A DNA stretch of 64,000 nt from an uncultured Muribaculaceae bacterium (GCA_910587355.1 CAJUKF010000006.1:22519-86518); one strand, 5' to 3'; positions 8,957-19,568 are shown, counted from the stretch's first letter. Translations and numbers: made by a program. The notes: generated from the letters alone by a model not told the origin.

Positions 8957-9577
8957 ATGGAACTCGCAGTATACAACCAGCAAGGCCAGGATACAGGCCG
9001 CCGCGTAACCCTCAACGACGAGGTATTCGCAATCGAGCCCAACGAGCACGCCCTTTATCTCGACGTTAAGCAGTACCTTGCCAACCAGCGCCAGGGCACA
9101 CACAAATCGAAAGAACGCAGCGAAATGAGCGGTTCGACCCGCAAGCTTCACAAGCAGAAAGGCGGCGGCGGCTCCCGTATCGGCGATATCAACTCGCCCG
9201 TACTCGTAGGCGGTGCACGTGTCTTCGGCCCCAAGCCCCGCGACTACCGCTTCAAGCTCAACAAGAAGCTCAAAGACCTCGCACGTCGCTCCGCGCTCAG
9301 CCTCAAGGCTGCTGCCGGTGAAATCATTGTGGTCGACAGCATTCAGTTCGAAGCTCCCAAAACTAAAGAATACGTAAATTTTGCTAAAAATATTAAAGTT
9401 GATGGCAAAAAGGTTCTTGTGGTTTTGTCGGAAAAGAATAATAATGTACTTTTGTCGATGCGTAACGTGCCCGATGCCCGACTGATGACAGCATCGGACA
9501 TAAATACGTATGCAGTACTCAACAACAACGCGCTGGTTCTCACCGAGGGCAGCGTTGACGTGCTTAATAAACTTTAA
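8957..9577 (+). CDS. rplD: 50S ribosomal protein L4
   Basis: 206 aa. L4 lines the peptide exit tunnel and in E. coli represses the S10 operon. The tunnel loop ([21 protein letters not shown] region) is present. The 3' third contains an AT-rich patch, about 9360-9460, with codons unlike the rest of the gene (AAT, ATT, TTT, GTT). That patch carries a full promoter match, listed separately. Confidence 0.95.
   Translation: MELAVYNQQGQDTGRRVTLNDEVFAIEPNEHALYLDVKQYLANQRQGTHKSKERSEMSGSTRKLHKQKGGGGSRIGDINSPVLVGGARVFGPKPRDYRFKLNKKLKDLARRSALSLKAAAGEIIVVDSIQFEAPKTKEYVNFAKNIKVDGKKVLVVLSEKNNNVLLSMRNVPDARLMTASDINTYAVLNNNALVLTEGSVDVLNKL
9424..9454 (+). promoter_or_regulatory. promoter-like sequence inside rplD
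   Basis: TTTG at 9424-9427 and TACTTTTG at 9447-9454, 19 nt apart, match the Bacteroidetes promoter inside an unusually AT-rich stretch of rplD. If active it would transcribe rplW and everything downstream independently of the rpsL promoter. Confidence 0.45.
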
Positions 9578-9595
9578 CACCGGAGACCACACACA

Positions 9596-9886
9596 ATGGA
9601 AATTTCAATCACCCCCATAATTACCGAAGCGGCAACCAAGCTTACCGAAAAGCGCAATTGCTACACCTTCCGCGTGTCGCCCTCTGCCAACAAGTACCAG
9701 ATTAAATCGCTGGTTGAGCAGCTCTACGGCGTAAAAGTGGCTAACGTCAACACCGCCGTCATGCGCGGCAAGAACAAATCCCGCTGGACCAAGAGCGGCC
9801 TTCTCAAAGGCAAGACCAACCGCTGGAAGAAGGCTTACGTTACCGTCGCCGACGGCCAGTCCATCGAATTCTTCAGCAACATCTAA
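9596..9886 (+). CDS. rplW: 50S ribosomal protein L23
   Basis: 96 aa. Sits at the exit-tunnel mouth and docks trigger factor and SRP in bacteria. [19 protein letters not shown] and the VNTAVMRGK segment are typical. It is 18 nt after rplD, and rplB follows after 5 nt. Confidence 0.94.
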   Translation: MEISITPIITEAATKLTEKRNCYTFRVSPSANKYQIKSLVEQLYGVKVANVNTAVMRGKNKSRWTKSGLLKGKTNRWKKAYVTVADGQSIEFFSNI

Positions 9887-9891
9887 CAACA

Positions 9892-10722
9892 ATGGCAGTA
9901 AGAAAATTCAAGCCCACCACCCCCGGGCAGCGTCACAAAGTCATCGGTGTGTTTAAAGGTACAATCACTGCTACCACACCGGAAAAATCTCTTACAGTCG
10001 GCAAGCGTGCCACCGGCGGCCGTAACAACGAAGGCCATCTCACCGCCCGATACCTTGGCGGTGGTCACAAACGCAAATACCGTATCATTGACTTTAAGAG
10101 AAATCGCGACGGAATCCCCGCAACAGTCAAGACTATCGAGTACGACCCCAACCGTTCGGCCCGTATAGCCCTGCTTTGCTATGCTGACGGTGTCAAGACC
10201 TACATCATCGCCCCCAACGGCCTTCAGGTAGGTGCCACACTCCTCAGCGGTCCCGATGCAGCTCCTGAAATCGGCAACACTCTTCCCCTGAGCAAAATTC
10301 CTGTCGGCACAGTAATCCACTGCATCGAGCTTCGTCCCGGCCAGGGAGCCTTCATGGCCCGCTCGGCCGGCACTTTCGCCCAGATTGTTTCCCGTGAAGG
10401 AAACTACGCTATCATCAAATTACCTTCGGGTGAGACCCGCAAAGTTCTTGCCGAGTGCCGTGCCACAGTAGGCACCGTAGGCAACAGCGAGCACTCCCTC
10501 GAGAGCTCCGGTAAGGCCGGACGTAGCCGCTGGCTCGGTCGTCGTCCCCATAACCGCGGCGTTGTGATGAATCCTGTCGACCACCCCATGGGCGGTGGCG
10601 AAGGCCGCGCTTCCGGCGGTCATCCCCGTTCGCGCAAAGGCCTCTACAGCAAGGGTCTCAAGACTCGTTCGCCCAAGAAGCAGTCGAACAAGTACATCAT
10701 CGAGAGAAGAAAAAAGAAGTAA
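9892..10722 (+). CDS. rplB: 50S ribosomal protein L2
   Basis: 276 aa. Needed for subunit association and peptidyl transfer. The C-terminal [17 protein letters not shown] segment contains the conserved functional histidine. Basic tail RRKKK. Full family length. Confidence 0.97.
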   Translation: MAVRKFKPTTPGQRHKVIGVFKGTITATTPEKSLTVGKRATGGRNNEGHLTARYLGGGHKRKYRIIDFKRNRDGIPATVKTIEYDPNRSARIALLCYADGVKTYIIAPNGLQVGATLLSGPDAAPEIGNTLPLSKIPVGTVIHCIELRPGQGAFMARSAGTFAQIVSREGNYAIIKLPSGETRKVLAECRATVGTVGNSEHSLESSGKAGRSRWLGRRPHNRGVVMNPVDHPMGGGEGRASGGHPRSRKGLYSKGLKTRSPKKQSNKYIIERRKKK

Positions 10723-10740
10723 TCTGAAATAGCATCTAAT

Positions 10741-11010
10741 ATGAGCCGTTCATTAAAAAAAGGTCCCTTCATCAGCGTTAAGCTCGAAAAGAAAGTGGCC
10801 GCCATGGCAGCCTCCGGAAAGAGCAACGTCATCAAGACCTGGAGCCGCGCTTCCATGATTGCTCCCGAATTTGTGGGCATGACTTTCGCCGTTCACAACG
10901 GCAACAAGTTCATCCCCGTATACGTGACCGAAAACATGGTAGGCCACAAGCTCGGTGAGTTCGCCCCCACCCGCACATTCCGCGGTCACTCAGGCAACAA
11001 AAAGAAATAA
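10741..11010 (+). CDS. rpsS: 30S ribosomal protein S19
   Basis: 89 aa. Head protein near the A site. SRSLKKGPF at the start and [16 protein letters not shown] near the end are diagnostic. It follows rplB by 18 nt and precedes rplV by 47 nt. Confidence 0.96.
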   Translation: MSRSLKKGPFISVKLEKKVAAMAASGKSNVIKTWSRASMIAPEFVGMTFAVHNGNKFIPVYVTENMVGHKLGEFAPTRTFRGHSGNKKK

Positions 11011-11057
11011 GGGCCCGAAAAATTTAACAATCGATTAAAAGAGACGACCAAATAACA

Positions 11058-11471
11058 ATGGGCAAACGTAAAAGAATATCAGCCGACCAGCGCAAGGAGG
11101 AAAACAAGAGCATTGCTTTCGCAAAACTGCTCAACGTTCCCACCTCCCCCCGCAAAATGCGTCTGGTAGCCGACATGGTACGCGGTAAAGAAGTATTCCG
11201 CGCACTCGGCATACTCAAGTTCTCAAACAAAGAAGCCTCTGCCCGCGTCGAGAAACTCGTACGCTCGGCAGTAGCCAACTGGGAACAGAAAAACGAGCGC
11301 AAAGCCGAAGACGGCGAGCTCTTCATCACCACTATCAAAGTCAGCTGCGCTCCCATGCTCAAGCGCCTCCGCACCGCCCCCCAGGGCCGCGGTTACCGCA
11401 TCCGCAAGCGCGCCAACCACGTTTACGTGGTAGTTGACACTATCGAAAAAAACGAAAAAACCGAGGCATAA
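11058..11471 (+). CDS. rplV: 50S ribosomal protein L22
   Basis: 137 aa. Its long beta-hairpin lines the exit tunnel opposite L4 and is the site of macrolide-resistance changes in other bacteria. The [16 protein letters not shown] motif and hairpin ([18 protein letters not shown]) are intact. rpsC starts 3 nt later. Confidence 0.95.
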   Translation: MGKRKRISADQRKEENKSIAFAKLLNVPTSPRKMRLVADMVRGKEVFRALGILKFSNKEASARVEKLVRSAVANWEQKNERKAEDGELFITTIKVSCAPMLKRLRTAPQGRGYRIRKRANHVYVVVDTIEKNEKTEA

Positions 11472-11474
11472 CAA

Positions 11475-12209
11475 ATGGGACAGAAAGTTAATCCTATAAG
11501 CAACCGTCTGGGCGTTATCCGCGGCTGGGACTCCAACTGGTCGGAAAAAGGCAAATACCCCGACAATATCCTCGAGGACTACAAAATCCGCGAATACCTC
11601 AACGTGCGTCTGGCCAAATGCAGTGTCTCGCGCATCGTTATCGAGCGTACGCTCAAGCTCATCACCATCACCGTCTGCACCTCGCGTCCCGGCCTCATCA
11701 TCGGCAAGGGCGGCCAGGAAGTGGAGAAGCTCAAAGAAGAGCTCAAGAAAATCACCGACAAAGACGTACAGATTAATATCTACGAAGTAAAGCGTCCTGA
11801 GCTCGACGCCGAAATCGTGGCTTCGACTATCGCACGTCAGATTGAAGGCAAGGTGGCTTACCGCCGTGCCGTAAAGATGGCAGTCGCTTCGACAATGCGT
11901 GCAGGTGCCGAAGGCATCAAGATTCAGGTGTCAGGCCGTCTGAACGGCGCCGAAATGGCCCGTTCGGAGATGTTCAAGGAAGGCCGTACCCCGTTGCACA
12001 CCCTCCGTGCCGACATAGACTACGCTCTCGTAGAGGCCCATACCAAGGTAGGCGCCGTAGGCGTGAAAGTATGGATTTGCCGCGGTGAGGTTTACGGCAA
12101 GCGCGACCTCGCTCCCCAGTTCAGCACACAGCAGAAAGAGAGCCGTCCCTCAGGTGGCCGCCGCGACCGCGAGCGCCGCAACTTCCGCTCACAGAAACCC
12201 ACCCGTTAA
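11475..12209 (+). CDS. rpsC: 30S ribosomal protein S3
   Basis: 244 aa. mRNA-entry protein with a KH domain; the GXXG loop is seen in [16 protein letters not shown]. The C-terminal tail is Arg/Ser-rich ([11 protein letters not shown]). 18 nt before rplP. Confidence 0.96.
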   Translation: MGQKVNPISNRLGVIRGWDSNWSEKGKYPDNILEDYKIREYLNVRLAKCSVSRIVIERTLKLITITVCTSRPGLIIGKGGQEVEKLKEELKKITDKDVQINIYEVKRPELDAEIVASTIARQIEGKVAYRRAVKMAVASTMRAGAEGIKIQVSGRLNGAEMARSEMFKEGRTPLHTLRADIDYALVEAHTKVGAVGVKVWICRGEVYGKRDLAPQFSTQQKESRPSGGRRDRERRNFRSQKPTR

Positions 12210-12227
12210 CTCTGAAAGCATAAAACT

Positions 12228-12659
12228 ATGTTACAGCCTAAGAAAACAAAATTCCGCCGCTCACAGAAGGGCCGTCAGAAAGGCAATGCCCAGCGCGGCA
12301 ACCAGCTTGCTTTCGGGTCTTTCGGCATCAAGACTCTTGATACCAAATGGATTACCGGCCGTCAGATAGAAGCTGCCCGTGTGGCCGTCACGCGTCACAT
12401 GCAGCGTCAGGGCCAAATCTGGATTCGCATATTCCCCGACAAGCCTATCACCCGCAAGCCTGCCGATGTCCGAATGGGTAAAGGTAAAGGTAACCCCGAA
12501 GGATTCGTCGCTCCTGTTACACCGGGCCGCATACTTATCGAAGTTGAAGGCGTAAGCTATGACATCGCAAAGGAAGCACTCCGCCTTGCAGCACAGAAGC
12601 TCCCCGTGCTCACCAAGTTTGTCGTCCGCCGCGACTATGACCCCTCTCAAAACGTGTAA
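12228..12659 (+). CDS. rplP: 50S ribosomal protein L16
   Basis: 143 aa. Organises the A-site tRNA region of the 50S subunit. [15 protein letters not shown] and [14 protein letters not shown] are characteristic. Directly followed by rpmC (6 nt). Confidence 0.96.
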   Translation: MLQPKKTKFRRSQKGRQKGNAQRGNQLAFGSFGIKTLDTKWITGRQIEAARVAVTRHMQRQGQIWIRIFPDKPITRKPADVRMGKGKGNPEGFVAPVTPGRILIEVEGVSYDIAKEALRLAAQKLPVLTKFVVRRDYDPSQNV

Positions 12660-12665
12660 TAAGCT

Positions 12666-12863
12666 ATGAAGAAAGAAGAAATCCGCGAAATGTCCACAGC
12701 TGACCTCAAAGAGCGTCTGGCCCAGCTTCAGAAGGAATACCTTCAGCAGAACGCCACACACGCAGTCACTCCTCTGGACAACACCGCCAAGATAACCGCC
12801 GACCGCCGCACTATCGCACGTGTGAAAACAGAGCTCCGTCAGCGCGAACTCAACAACAAATAA
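12666..12863 (+). CDS. rpmC: 50S ribosomal protein L29
   Basis: 65 aa, two-helix protein at the tunnel exit beside L23. KKEEIREMSTADLKERLAQL and the C-terminal RTIARVKTELRQRE fit. rpsQ begins 12 nt later. Confidence 0.93.
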   Translation: MKKEEIREMSTADLKERLAQLQKEYLQQNATHAVTPLDNTAKITADRRTIARVKTELRQRELNNK

Positions 12864-12875
12864 GCAACGCCAACA

Positions 12876-13136
12876 ATGGAAGAAAAACGTAACCTGCGAA
12901 AAGAACGCATCGGCGTGGTCTCCAGCAACAAAGGCGACAAGACTATCACCGTCACCGTAAAATATAAGGAAAAACACCCGATTTACGGCAAGTTCGTCAA
13001 CAAGACCAAGAAATACCACGCACACGACGAGAAAAACGAGTGCTCAATCGGCGACACAGTGCGCCTGATGGAGACCCGTCCTCTGAGCAAGACCAAGCGC
13101 TGGAGATTAGTTGAAATCATCGAAAAAGTTAAATAA
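12876..13136 (+). CDS. rpsQ: 30S ribosomal protein S17
   Basis: 86 aa. OB-fold 16S rRNA 5'-domain binder. [16 protein letters not shown] and the [20 protein letters not shown] segment are diagnostic. The rplN start lies 2 nt after its stop. Confidence 0.95.
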   Translation: MEEKRNLRKERIGVVSSNKGDKTITVTVKYKEKHPIYGKFVNKTKKYHAHDEKNECSIGDTVRLMETRPLSKTKRWRLVEIIEKVK

Positions 13137-13138
13137 AA

Positions 13139-13504
13139 ATGATACAGACCGAATCACGTCTCAACGTGGCCGACAACAGCGGCGCAAAAGAAGTGCTGTG
13201 CATTCACGTACTCGGTGGCACCGGTCGCCGCTACGCTTCGGTGGGCGACATCATCGTTGTCACTGTCAAGAGCGCCATTCCCGGTGCAGAGGTGAAGAAA
13301 GGCACAGTATCGCGTGCCATGGTTGTCCGCACTAAGAAAGAAGTGCGCCGTCCCGACGGTTCATACATCCGCTTCGACGACAACGCATGCGTGCTCCTCA
13401 AGAACGACGGCGACCTGCGCGGCACCCGTATCTTCGGCCCGGTAGCCCGCGAGCTGCGTGCCAAGAACATGAAAATCGTTTCACTCGCTCCCGAGGTACT
13501 CTAA
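13139..13504 (+). CDS. rplN: 50S ribosomal protein L14
   Basis: 121 aa. Intersubunit bridge protein and binding site for RsfS in other bacteria. [19 protein letters not shown] is an almost universal N-terminus. 22 nt precede rplX. Confidence 0.97.
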   Translation: MIQTESRLNVADNSGAKEVLCIHVLGGTGRRYASVGDIIVVTVKSAIPGAEVKKGTVSRAMVVRTKKEVRRPDGSYIRFDDNACVLLKNDGDLRGTRIFGPVARELRAKNMKIVSLAPEVL

Positions 13505-13526
13505 TCATTAACAATCAAGAACCGCT

Positions 13527-13844
13527 ATGAGCAAGATAAACATCAAGAAAGGCGACACAGTCGTTGTCATTGCCGGCGAAGACAAGGGCAAGACCGGTCG
13601 CGTGCTGGCCGTGCTCCGCGACAAAGACCGTGCAATCGTCGAAGGCGTCAACATCGTCACCAAGGCTACCAAGCCTTCGGCCCAGTATCCCCAGGGCGGC
13701 CTGGTGAAGAAAGAAGCCCCCATTCACATCTCTAACATCAACCTGGCCGACCCCAAGTCGGGCAAACCTACCCGCATCGGCGTGAAGCGCGAAAACGGCA
13801 AGGTTATCCGTATCGCTAAAAAATCCAATCAGGAAATCAAATAA
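13527..13844 (+). CDS. rplX: 50S ribosomal protein L24
   Basis: 105 aa. Assembly initiator with a KOW motif ([20 protein letters not shown]). The last base of its TAA is the first base of the rplE ATG, so translation is coupled. Confidence 0.95.
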   Translation: MSKINIKKGDTVVVIAGEDKGKTGRVLAVLRDKDRAIVEGVNIVTKATKPSAQYPQGGLVKKEAPIHISNINLADPKSGKPTRIGVKRENGKVIRIAKKSNQEIK

Positions 13845-14392
13845 TGAGCACCACACTGCAAAAAGACTACAAGGAGCGCATCGTTCCGGCTCTCGAGCGT
13901 GAGTTCAACTACACTACCGTGATGCAGGTGCCCCGCCTTGAGAAGATTGTCATCAACCAAGGCATCGGCGAAGCAACACAGGACAAGAAACTCATCGAGA
14001 CCGCAATCAGCGAGCTTACCGCTATCACCGGTCAGAAAGCCGTAGCAACGCTCTCGAAGAAGGATATCTCCAACTTCAAGCTCCGCAAGAAAATGCCCGT
14101 CGGCGTACGCGTCACACTCCGCCGCGACAAAATGTATGAATTCCTCGAGCGCCTCATCCGTGTGGCCCTTCCCCGTATACGCGACTTCAAGGGCATCGAA
14201 GGCAAGCTCGACGGCCGCGGCAACTACACACTGGGCATCACCGAGCAGATTATCTTCCCTGAGATTAACATCGACCAGATTAACAAGCTCATGGGTATGA
14301 ACATCACATTCGTTACATCGGCCAACACCGACGAAGAAGGATACGCACTGCTCAAGCACTTCGGCCTCCCCTTCAAAAACGCTAAAAAATAA
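13844..14392 (+). CDS. rplE: 50S ribosomal protein L5
   Basis: 182 aa. Central-protuberance protein binding 5S r[20 protein letters not shown] and [14 protein letters not shown] fit the family. It overlaps rplX by one base and is 9 nt from rpsN. Confidence 0.96.
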   Translation: MSTTLQKDYKERIVPALEREFNYTTVMQVPRLEKIVINQGIGEATQDKKLIETAISELTAITGQKAVATLSKKDISNFKLRKKMPVGVRVTLRRDKMYEFLERLIRVALPRIRDFKGIEGKLDGRGNYTLGITEQIIFPEINIDQINKLMGMNITFVTSANTDEEGYALLKHFGLPFKNAKK

Positions 14393-14401
14393 AGAAGCAA
14401 T

Positions 14402-14719
14402 ATGGCTAAAGAATCAATGAAAGCCCGCGAGGTAAAGCGCCAGAAACTCGTCCAGAAATACGCACAGCGTAAGGCCGAGCTCAAAAAAATCGTCAACCAG
14501 GGCAACCAGGACGACGAAGAAAAGCGCGCCGCTGCCTACGAAGCCGCCCAGGCTCTCCAGAGCATGCCCAAGAACGCATCTTACATCCGTCTGCACAACC
14601 GCTGCTCAATCACCGGTCGTCCCAAGGGTTACATGCGTCAGTTCGGCATCTCCCGCATCCAGTTCCGCGAAATGGCCTCACAGGGCCTCATCCCCGGCGT
14701 TAAAAAGGCAAGCTGGTAA
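14402..14719 (+). CDS. rpsN: 30S ribosomal protein S14, zinc-free type
   Basis: 105 aa, the longer C-minus form. Only one cysteine ([12 protein letters not shown]) remains, so the CxxC pairs of zinc-binding S14 are absent. The C-terminal [22 protein letters not shown] end is typical. A 137-nt structured spacer follows before rpsH. Confidence 0.95.
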   Translation: MAKESMKAREVKRQKLVQKYAQRKAELKKIVNQGNQDDEEKRAAAYEAAQALQSMPKNASYIRLHNRCSITGRPKGYMRQFGISRIQFREMASQGLIPGVKKASW

Positions 14720-14732
14720 ATCACTCTCCCCG

Positions 14733-14835
14733 GCTTGCCCCCTTCCGGGCAGGCGGCGAGGCCAATCCGCCCGTGGCGGATATTGACCGCACCGCATACC
14801 GAGAGTATTAAATATTGTTGGGCGCTCCGGCCCAA
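14733..14835 (+). promoter_or_regulatory. three consecutive hairpins before rpsH
   Basis: Hairpin 1: 14733-14740 with 14747-14754, 8 bp including one G-U. Hairpin 2: ATCCGCC (14765-14771) with GGCGGAT (14775-14781), perfect, 3-nt loop. Hairpin 3: TTGGGC (14818-14823) with GCCCAA (14830-14835), perfect. None has a following T-run, so they are not simple terminators. In E. coli, S8 represses the spc operon by binding structured mRNA, so a role as an S8 target is inferred. Confidence 0.5.
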
Positions 14836-14856
14836 TCAATTTAAACAATCATAACA

Positions 14857-15255
14857 ATGACTGACCCAATAGCAGATTATCTCACAAGATTGAGGAACGC
14901 TATCAAAGCCAACCACCGTGTGGTGGAAGTTCCCGCCTCAAACTTGAAGAAAGAGATTACAAAGATTCTCTTTGAACAAGGCTATATACTTAACTATAAG
15001 TTTATAGACGGCGAAAACAACCAGGGCATCATCAAAATCGCCCTTAAATACGACCCGGCTGACCGCGTAAACGCCATCAAAGGCCTCAAGCGTGTATCAC
15101 GTCCCGGTCTCCGCCAGTACACAGGATACAAGGACATGCCCCGCGTCCTCAACGGCCTCGGCATCGCCATCCTGTCGACATCACAAGGCGTCATGACAAA
15201 CAAAGCCGCTGCCGACAAGAAAATCGGCGGCGAAGTTCTTTGCTACGTATATTAA
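14857..15255 (+). CDS. rpsH: 30S ribosomal protein S8
   Basis: 132 aa. Primary 16S central-domain binder and translational repressor of the spc operon in E. coli. MTDPIADYLTRLRNAIKANH and the C-terminal STSQGVMTNKAA segment are diagnostic. It has its own structured 137-nt upstream region inside the operon. Confidence 0.96.
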   Translation: MTDPIADYLTRLRNAIKANHRVVEVPASNLKKEITKILFEQGYILNYKFIDGENNQGIIKIALKYDPADRVNAIKGLKRVSRPGLRQYTGYKDMPRVLNGLGIAILSTSQGVMTNKAAADKKIGGEVLCYVY

Positions 15256-15279
15256 TCAACCCGCTAAAAATTATCGATT

Positions 15280-15840
15280 ATGTCAAGAATTGGTAAAGCC
15301 CCTATCGCGATTCCCGCAGGCGTAACAGTGACGGTTGATGAAAAGAACCACGTCGTGACCGTCAAAGGAAAATACGGTGAATTAAGCCAGAAATATCATC
15401 CCGACCTCACCGTCACCGTCGCAGACAATCACATTCATGTAACCCGTCCGAGCGACGACATCGAGCACCGCTCCCAGCACGGCCTCTACCGTGCACTTTT
15501 CCACAACATGGTAGAAGGCGTTCACCAGCGCTACCGCAAAGAAATGGAGCTCGTCGGTGTAGGCTATCGTGCCAGCGCCGCCAACAACGTGCTCGAGCTC
15601 GCACTGGGCTACTCGCACGCCATATATCTCAAGCTTCCCCCCGAAGTGACCGTGGAAGCCAAGTCTGAGCGTAACAAAAACCCGCTTATCATCCTTGAGA
15701 GCGACGACAAGCAGCTCCTCGGCCAGGTATGCGCCAAAATACGCTCATTCCGCAAGCCCGAACCTTACAAGGGCAAAGGTATCAAGTTCGTCGGCGAAAT
15801 CATCCGCCGCAAGTCCGGCAAGAAGGCCGGTGCCAAATAA
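15280..15840 (+). CDS. rplF: 50S ribosomal protein L6
   Basis: 186 aa. Two related domains near the GTPase-factor binding site. SRIGKAPIAIPAGV at the start and RKPEPYKGKGIKFVGE near the end are diagnostic. Followed by rplR after 16 nt. Confidence 0.96.
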   Translation: MSRIGKAPIAIPAGVTVTVDEKNHVVTVKGKYGELSQKYHPDLTVTVADNHIHVTRPSDDIEHRSQHGLYRALFHNMVEGVHQRYRKEMELVGVGYRASAANNVLELALGYSHAIYLKLPPEVTVEAKSERNKNPLIILESDDKQLLGQVCAKIRSFRKPEPYKGKGIKFVGEIIRRKSGKKAGAK

Positions 15841-15856
15841 CAAATAAGAGCAAGTC

Positions 15857-16201
15857 ATGATTTCAAAGATAGCAAGACGCAATAAAATCAAGACCCGCAT
15901 CCGCGGCAAAATCTCCGGCACCGCCGAGCGTCCGCGTATGACAGTCTTCCGCAGCAACAAACAGATTTACGTGCAGATTATCGACGACCTCGCCGGCCGC
16001 ACTCTCGTTGCTACAAGCTCAAAAGGCCTCGACATGAAGGCCACAAAATGCGAAATCGCAGCTGCCGTCGGCACTGCAATCGCAGCCAAAGCCCTCGAAG
16101 CTGGCATCACCGAAGTGGTGTTCGACCGCAACGGTTACCTCTTCCACGGCCGTGTTAAATCTCTCGCTGATGCTGCCCGCAGCGCCGGCCTCAAATTCTG
16201 A
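15857..16201 (+). CDS. rplR: 50S ribosomal protein L18
   Basis: 114 aa. Carries 5S rRNA into the central protuberance with L5. [20 protein letters not shown] and [20 protein letters not shown] fit. rpsE starts 6 nt later. Confidence 0.95.
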   Translation: MISKIARRNKIKTRIRGKISGTAERPRMTVFRSNKQIYVQIIDDLAGRTLVATSSKGLDMKATKCEIAAAVGTAIAAKALEAGITEVVFDRNGYLFHGRVKSLADAARSAGLKF

Positions 16202-16207
16202 TAAACT

Positions 16208-16726
16208 ATGGCTAAAAGAAATAACAGAGTAAAATCGACGGGCGACCTCGACCTCAAGGATCGTCTGGTGGCCATCAACCGCGTTACCAAAGTAACCAAG
16301 GGTGGTCGTACGTTCACCTTCGCAGCCATTGTCGTTGTCGGTAACGAAGACGGCATCGTAGGCTGGGGTCTCGGCAAAGCCAACGAAGTGCAGGCTGCTA
16401 TCGCCAAGGGCGTAGAGGCTGCCAAGAAGAACCTCATCCGTGTACCTGTACACAAAGGCACAATTCCTCACGAGCAGGTTGCCAAGTTCGGCGGCTCTCG
16501 CATCATCCTCAAGCCCGCCAGCCACGGTACCGGTGTAAAAGCCGGTGGTGCTATGCGTGCAGTGCTTGAGAGCGTCGGCATCACCGACGTGCTTGCAAAG
16601 TCGAAGGGCTCTTCCAACCCCCACAACCTCGTCAAGGCCACAATCGCCGCCCTCGACGAAATGCGCTCACCCGCCATCGTCGCTCAGAACCGCGGCGTGT
16701 CGGTTGAGAAAGTGTTCAAAGGCTAA
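16208..16726 (+). CDS. rpsE: 30S ribosomal protein S5
   Basis: 172 aa. Fidelity protein with a double-stranded-RNA-binding-like N-terminal domain ([20 protein letters not shown]) and a C-terminal GHD-like domain. Full length. rpmD follows after 19 nt. Confidence 0.96.
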   Translation: MAKRNNRVKSTGDLDLKDRLVAINRVTKVTKGGRTFTFAAIVVVGNEDGIVGWGLGKANEVQAAIAKGVEAAKKNLIRVPVHKGTIPHEQVAKFGGSRIILKPASHGTGVKAGGAMRAVLESVGITDVLAKSKGSSNPHNLVKATIAALDEMRSPAIVAQNRGVSVEKVFKG

Positions 16727-16745
16727 TTTCAATAAAGCACTTACA

Positions 16746-16925
16746 ATGGCACAGATCAAAATCAAACAGATAAAGAGCCGCATCAACTGTCCGGCCGTGC
16801 AGAAGCGCACCCTGGACGCCCTCGGCCTCAAGAAAATGAATCACACGGTGGTGAAAGAAGACACCCCCTCTGTGATGGGTATGGTTAACAAAGTTCGTCA
16901 CCTCGTAGAAGTGACCAACGCTTAA
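16746..16925 (+). CDS. rpmD: 50S ribosomal protein L30
   Basis: 59 aa, starting at the ATG at 16746 ([16 protein letters not shown]). A longer in-frame reading runs back through rpsE and is rejected. Short ferredoxin-like-fold protein. 14 nt upstream of rplO. Confidence 0.95.
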   Translation: MAQIKIKQIKSRINCPAVQKRTLDALGLKKMNHTVVKEDTPSVMGMVNKVRHLVEVTNA

Positions 16926-16939
16926 AAACTGACACTGAA

Positions 16940-17386
16940 ATGAACTTAAGCAATCTTAAACCCGCTCCCGGCTCTGTAAAACGCAATACCCGTATCGGCC
17001 GTGGCCCAGGCTCCGGCAAGGGTGGCACATCGACCCGCGGTCACAAGGGTGCTAAATCGCGCTCGGGTTACAGCCGCAAGATCGGCTTCGAAGGCGGTCA
17101 GATGCCTCTCCAGCGCCGTCTTCCCAAATTCGGCTTCAAGAATATCAACCGTGTAGAGTACAAGGCTATCAACCTTGACCTCATCGCAGCCCTCGCTGAA
17201 GCCCAGCAGCTTCAGAAGGTAGGTCTTGACGAACTCCGCGCAGCAGGCTACCTGCGTCGCGGCCAGCTCGCCAAGGTTCTTGCCAACGGCACGGTATCGA
17301 CTCCCCTCACCGTTGAAGCCAATGCATTCTCCGCAGCTGCCAAGGCAGCTATCGAGGCAGCCGGCGGAACTGCTCAAACCGTATAA
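16940..17386 (+). CDS. rplO: 50S ribosomal protein L15
   Basis: 148 aa. Late-assembly protein. NLKPAPGSVKRNTRIGRG and the glycine-rich GSGKGGTSTRGHKGAKSR segment are diagnostic. secY starts 2 nt after its stop, as in most bacteria. Confidence 0.95.
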   Translation: MNLSNLKPAPGSVKRNTRIGRGPGSGKGGTSTRGHKGAKSRSGYSRKIGFEGGQMPLQRRLPKFGFKNINRVEYKAINLDLIAALAEAQQLQKVGLDELRAAGYLRRGQLAKVLANGTVSTPLTVEANAFSAAAKAAIEAAGGTAQTV

Positions 17387-17388
17387 TC

Positions 17389-18738
17389 ATGAGATTTGTA
17401 GAAACCCTTAAAAATATCTGGACAATCCAGGAGCTCCGCCAGAGACTGCTCATAACCCTGCTGCTGGTATTCATCTACCGCCTCGGCTGTTATGTAGTGC
17501 TCCCCGGCATCTCGCCTTCTGACATCGACGCTCTTGCCAACTTCACGAACAAGAGCGGTCTGATGCAGCTTCTGGATATGTTCTCCGGAGGTGCTTTCTC
17601 GCAGGCATCTATCTTCGCACTGGGCATCATGCCTTATATCACGGCATCGATTGTCATACAGCTGTGCGGCATGATACTGCCTTCATTCCAGAAAATGCAG
17701 CGCGAGGGCGAGAGCGGACGTCAGAAACTCAATCAGTACACCCGCTATCTCACCGTGCTCATTCTTTTCCTTCAGGCTCCCGCTTACCTCATCAATCTTC
17801 AGGTGCAGGTAAACGGCGCCGCCAACGGAAGCACTCTCCAGCTCGGTTTCTGGACAGTAGTATATCTCACTATAATCCTTACAGCAGGCGCGATGTTTAT
17901 CATGTGGCTCGGTGAGCGTATCACCGACCGCGGCGTGGGCAACGGTATCTCGTTCATCATCCTCGTCGGTATCATCGCGCGTCTTCCGGGAGCCCTTTAC
18001 TATGAATTCGTCAGCCGCCTCCCGGGTGCCTCCGGCAGTCAGGGCGGTCTGGTGATGTTCATCGTAGAGATTGTTCTCCTGTTCGCCGTCACAGTAGGCG
18101 CAGTGCTGCTCGTTCAGGGTACACGCAAAGTACCCGTGCAGTATGCCAAGCGCATCGTGGGCAACCGCCAGTACGGCGGCGCCCGCCAGTACATCCCCCT
18201 GAAGGTGAATGCCGCCGGTGTAATGCCTATCATCTTCGCGCAGGCCATCATGTTCATTCCCATGACACTTGCCGGCTTCCGCGGAGGCGAATCAGGTTTC
18301 CTCGGCGCTTTCACCGACATCAACAGCTTCTGGTACAACGCTATCTTCTTCCTGCTGATTGTAGCTTTCACATACTTCTATACAGCCATTACGGTGCGTC
18401 CCACCCAGATGGCCGAAGACATGAAGCGCAACAACGGCTTCATCCCCGGTGTAAAACCGGGCAAGAAGACAGCCGAATATCTCGACGCCATAATGTCGCG
18501 TATCACTCTTCCCGGTTCGATTTTCCTCGGTATCGTGGCCATTCTTCCGGCTTTCGCCCGTTTCTTCGGCATCAGCCAGAATTTCGCCCAGTTCTTCGGC
18601 GGCACATCGCTGCTGATTATGGTGGGCGTAGTGCTCGATACACTCCAGCAGATTGAATCGCACCTGATGATGCACCACTACGACGGCCTGATGAAAGAAG
18701 GCAAAATCAAGGGCCGCACCACCGGCCAGGCTTATTGA
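17389..18738 (+). CDS. secY: preprotein translocase subunit SecY
   Basis: 449 aa. Ten-helix channel of the Sec translocon. IYRLGCYVVLPGI in helix 1, GMLIMPYITASI-like helix 2, and the cytoplasmic loop GFIPGVKPGKKTAEYLD are visible. It exports the many signal-peptide proteins of this window. Nested between rplO and map, the standard spc arrangement. Confidence 0.96.
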   Translation: MRFVETLKNIWTIQELRQRLLITLLLVFIYRLGCYVVLPGISPSDIDALANFTNKSGLMQLLDMFSGGAFSQASIFALGIMPYITASIVIQLCGMILPSFQKMQREGESGRQKLNQYTRYLTVLILFLQAPAYLINLQVQVNGAANGSTLQLGFWTVVYLTIILTAGAMFIMWLGERITDRGVGNGISFIILVGIIARLPGALYYEFVSRLPGASGSQGGLVMFIVEIVLLFAVTVGAVLLVQGTRKVPVQYAKRIVGNRQYGGARQYIPLKVNAAGVMPIIFAQAIMFIPMTLAGFRGGESGFLGAFTDINSFWYNAIFFLLIVAFTYFYTAITVRPTQMAEDMKRNNGFIPGVKPGKKTAEYLDAIMSRITLPGSIFLGIVAILPAFARFFGISQNFAQFFGGTSLLIMVGVVLDTLQQIESHLMMHHYDGLMKEGKIKGRTTGQAY

Positions 18739-18775
18739 ACAGCGCCATTCTGCAGAATTCATTAGACTTACTTAA

Positions 18776-19558
18776 ATGATTTATCTCAAGACACCGGAAG
18801 AAATCGAACAGATGCGGGCCGCCGCCACCCTGGTCTCACAGACGCTGGCAGAGGTGGGCCGCTGGATTGAACCCGGAGTAACCACACGCAAGCTTGACAC
18901 CATTGCCCGGGAGTTTATTCTGGACAATGGGGGCAAGCCCGCATGTCTGGGTTACGAAGGATTTCCGGGTACGCTCTGCATAGAAGTAAACGAAACCGTC
19001 GTCCACGGTTTCCCGGGCGAGCGCGTGCTGCTCGACGGCGACATCGTGGGCATTGACACCGTGGTGGAGAAAGACGGCTTTATGGGCGACAGCTGCTACA
19101 CTTTCGCTGTGGGCACAATATCGCCCGAGAAGAAGGCCCTCTGCCGCACCACGCGCGAGGCGCTCTACGTCGGCATCGAGGCCGCAAAACCCGGCGCACG
19201 TATCGGAGACATCGCCAACGCGATTCAGACCTACTGCGAGAAGCGCAACTACTCGGTAGTGCGCGAAATGTGCGGCCACGGCATCGGACGCCACATGCAC
19301 GAAGACCCCGAGGTGCCCAACTACGGACGCCGCGGCATCGGACACCGTCTGCAGGACGGCATGTGCATCTGCATCGAGCCCATGATTAACATGGGCAGCC
19401 GCAACATAGTGATTGACTCAAACGGCTGGGAGTGCCGCACGCGCGACCGCCGTCCGTCGGCACACTACGAGCACACGCTCGCCATAACAGGCGGCCGCAC
19501 CGAGGTGCTCACGACATTCGACTACATTCATCAGGCTATCACAGATAAATTTATTTGA
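18776..19558 (+). CDS. map: methionine aminopeptidase, type I
   Basis: 260 aa. Removes N-terminal Met. Metal-ligand segments are seen in order: [20 protein letters not shown] (two Asp), [16 protein letters not shown] (His), CICIEPMI (Glu) and the late HYEHTLAIT (Glu). Located between secY and infA as usual. Confidence 0.96.
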   Translation: MIYLKTPEEIEQMRAAATLVSQTLAEVGRWIEPGVTTRKLDTIAREFILDNGGKPACLGYEGFPGTLCIEVNETVVHGFPGERVLLDGDIVGIDTVVEKDGFMGDSCYTFAVGTISPEKKALCRTTREALYVGIEAAKPGARIGDIANAIQTYCEKRNYSVVREMCGHGIGRHMHEDPEVPNYGRRGIGHRLQDGMCICIEPMINMGSRNIVIDSNGWECRTRDRRPSAHYEHTLAITGGRTEVLTTFDYIHQAITDKFI

Positions 19559-19568
19559 AACAACCTAT

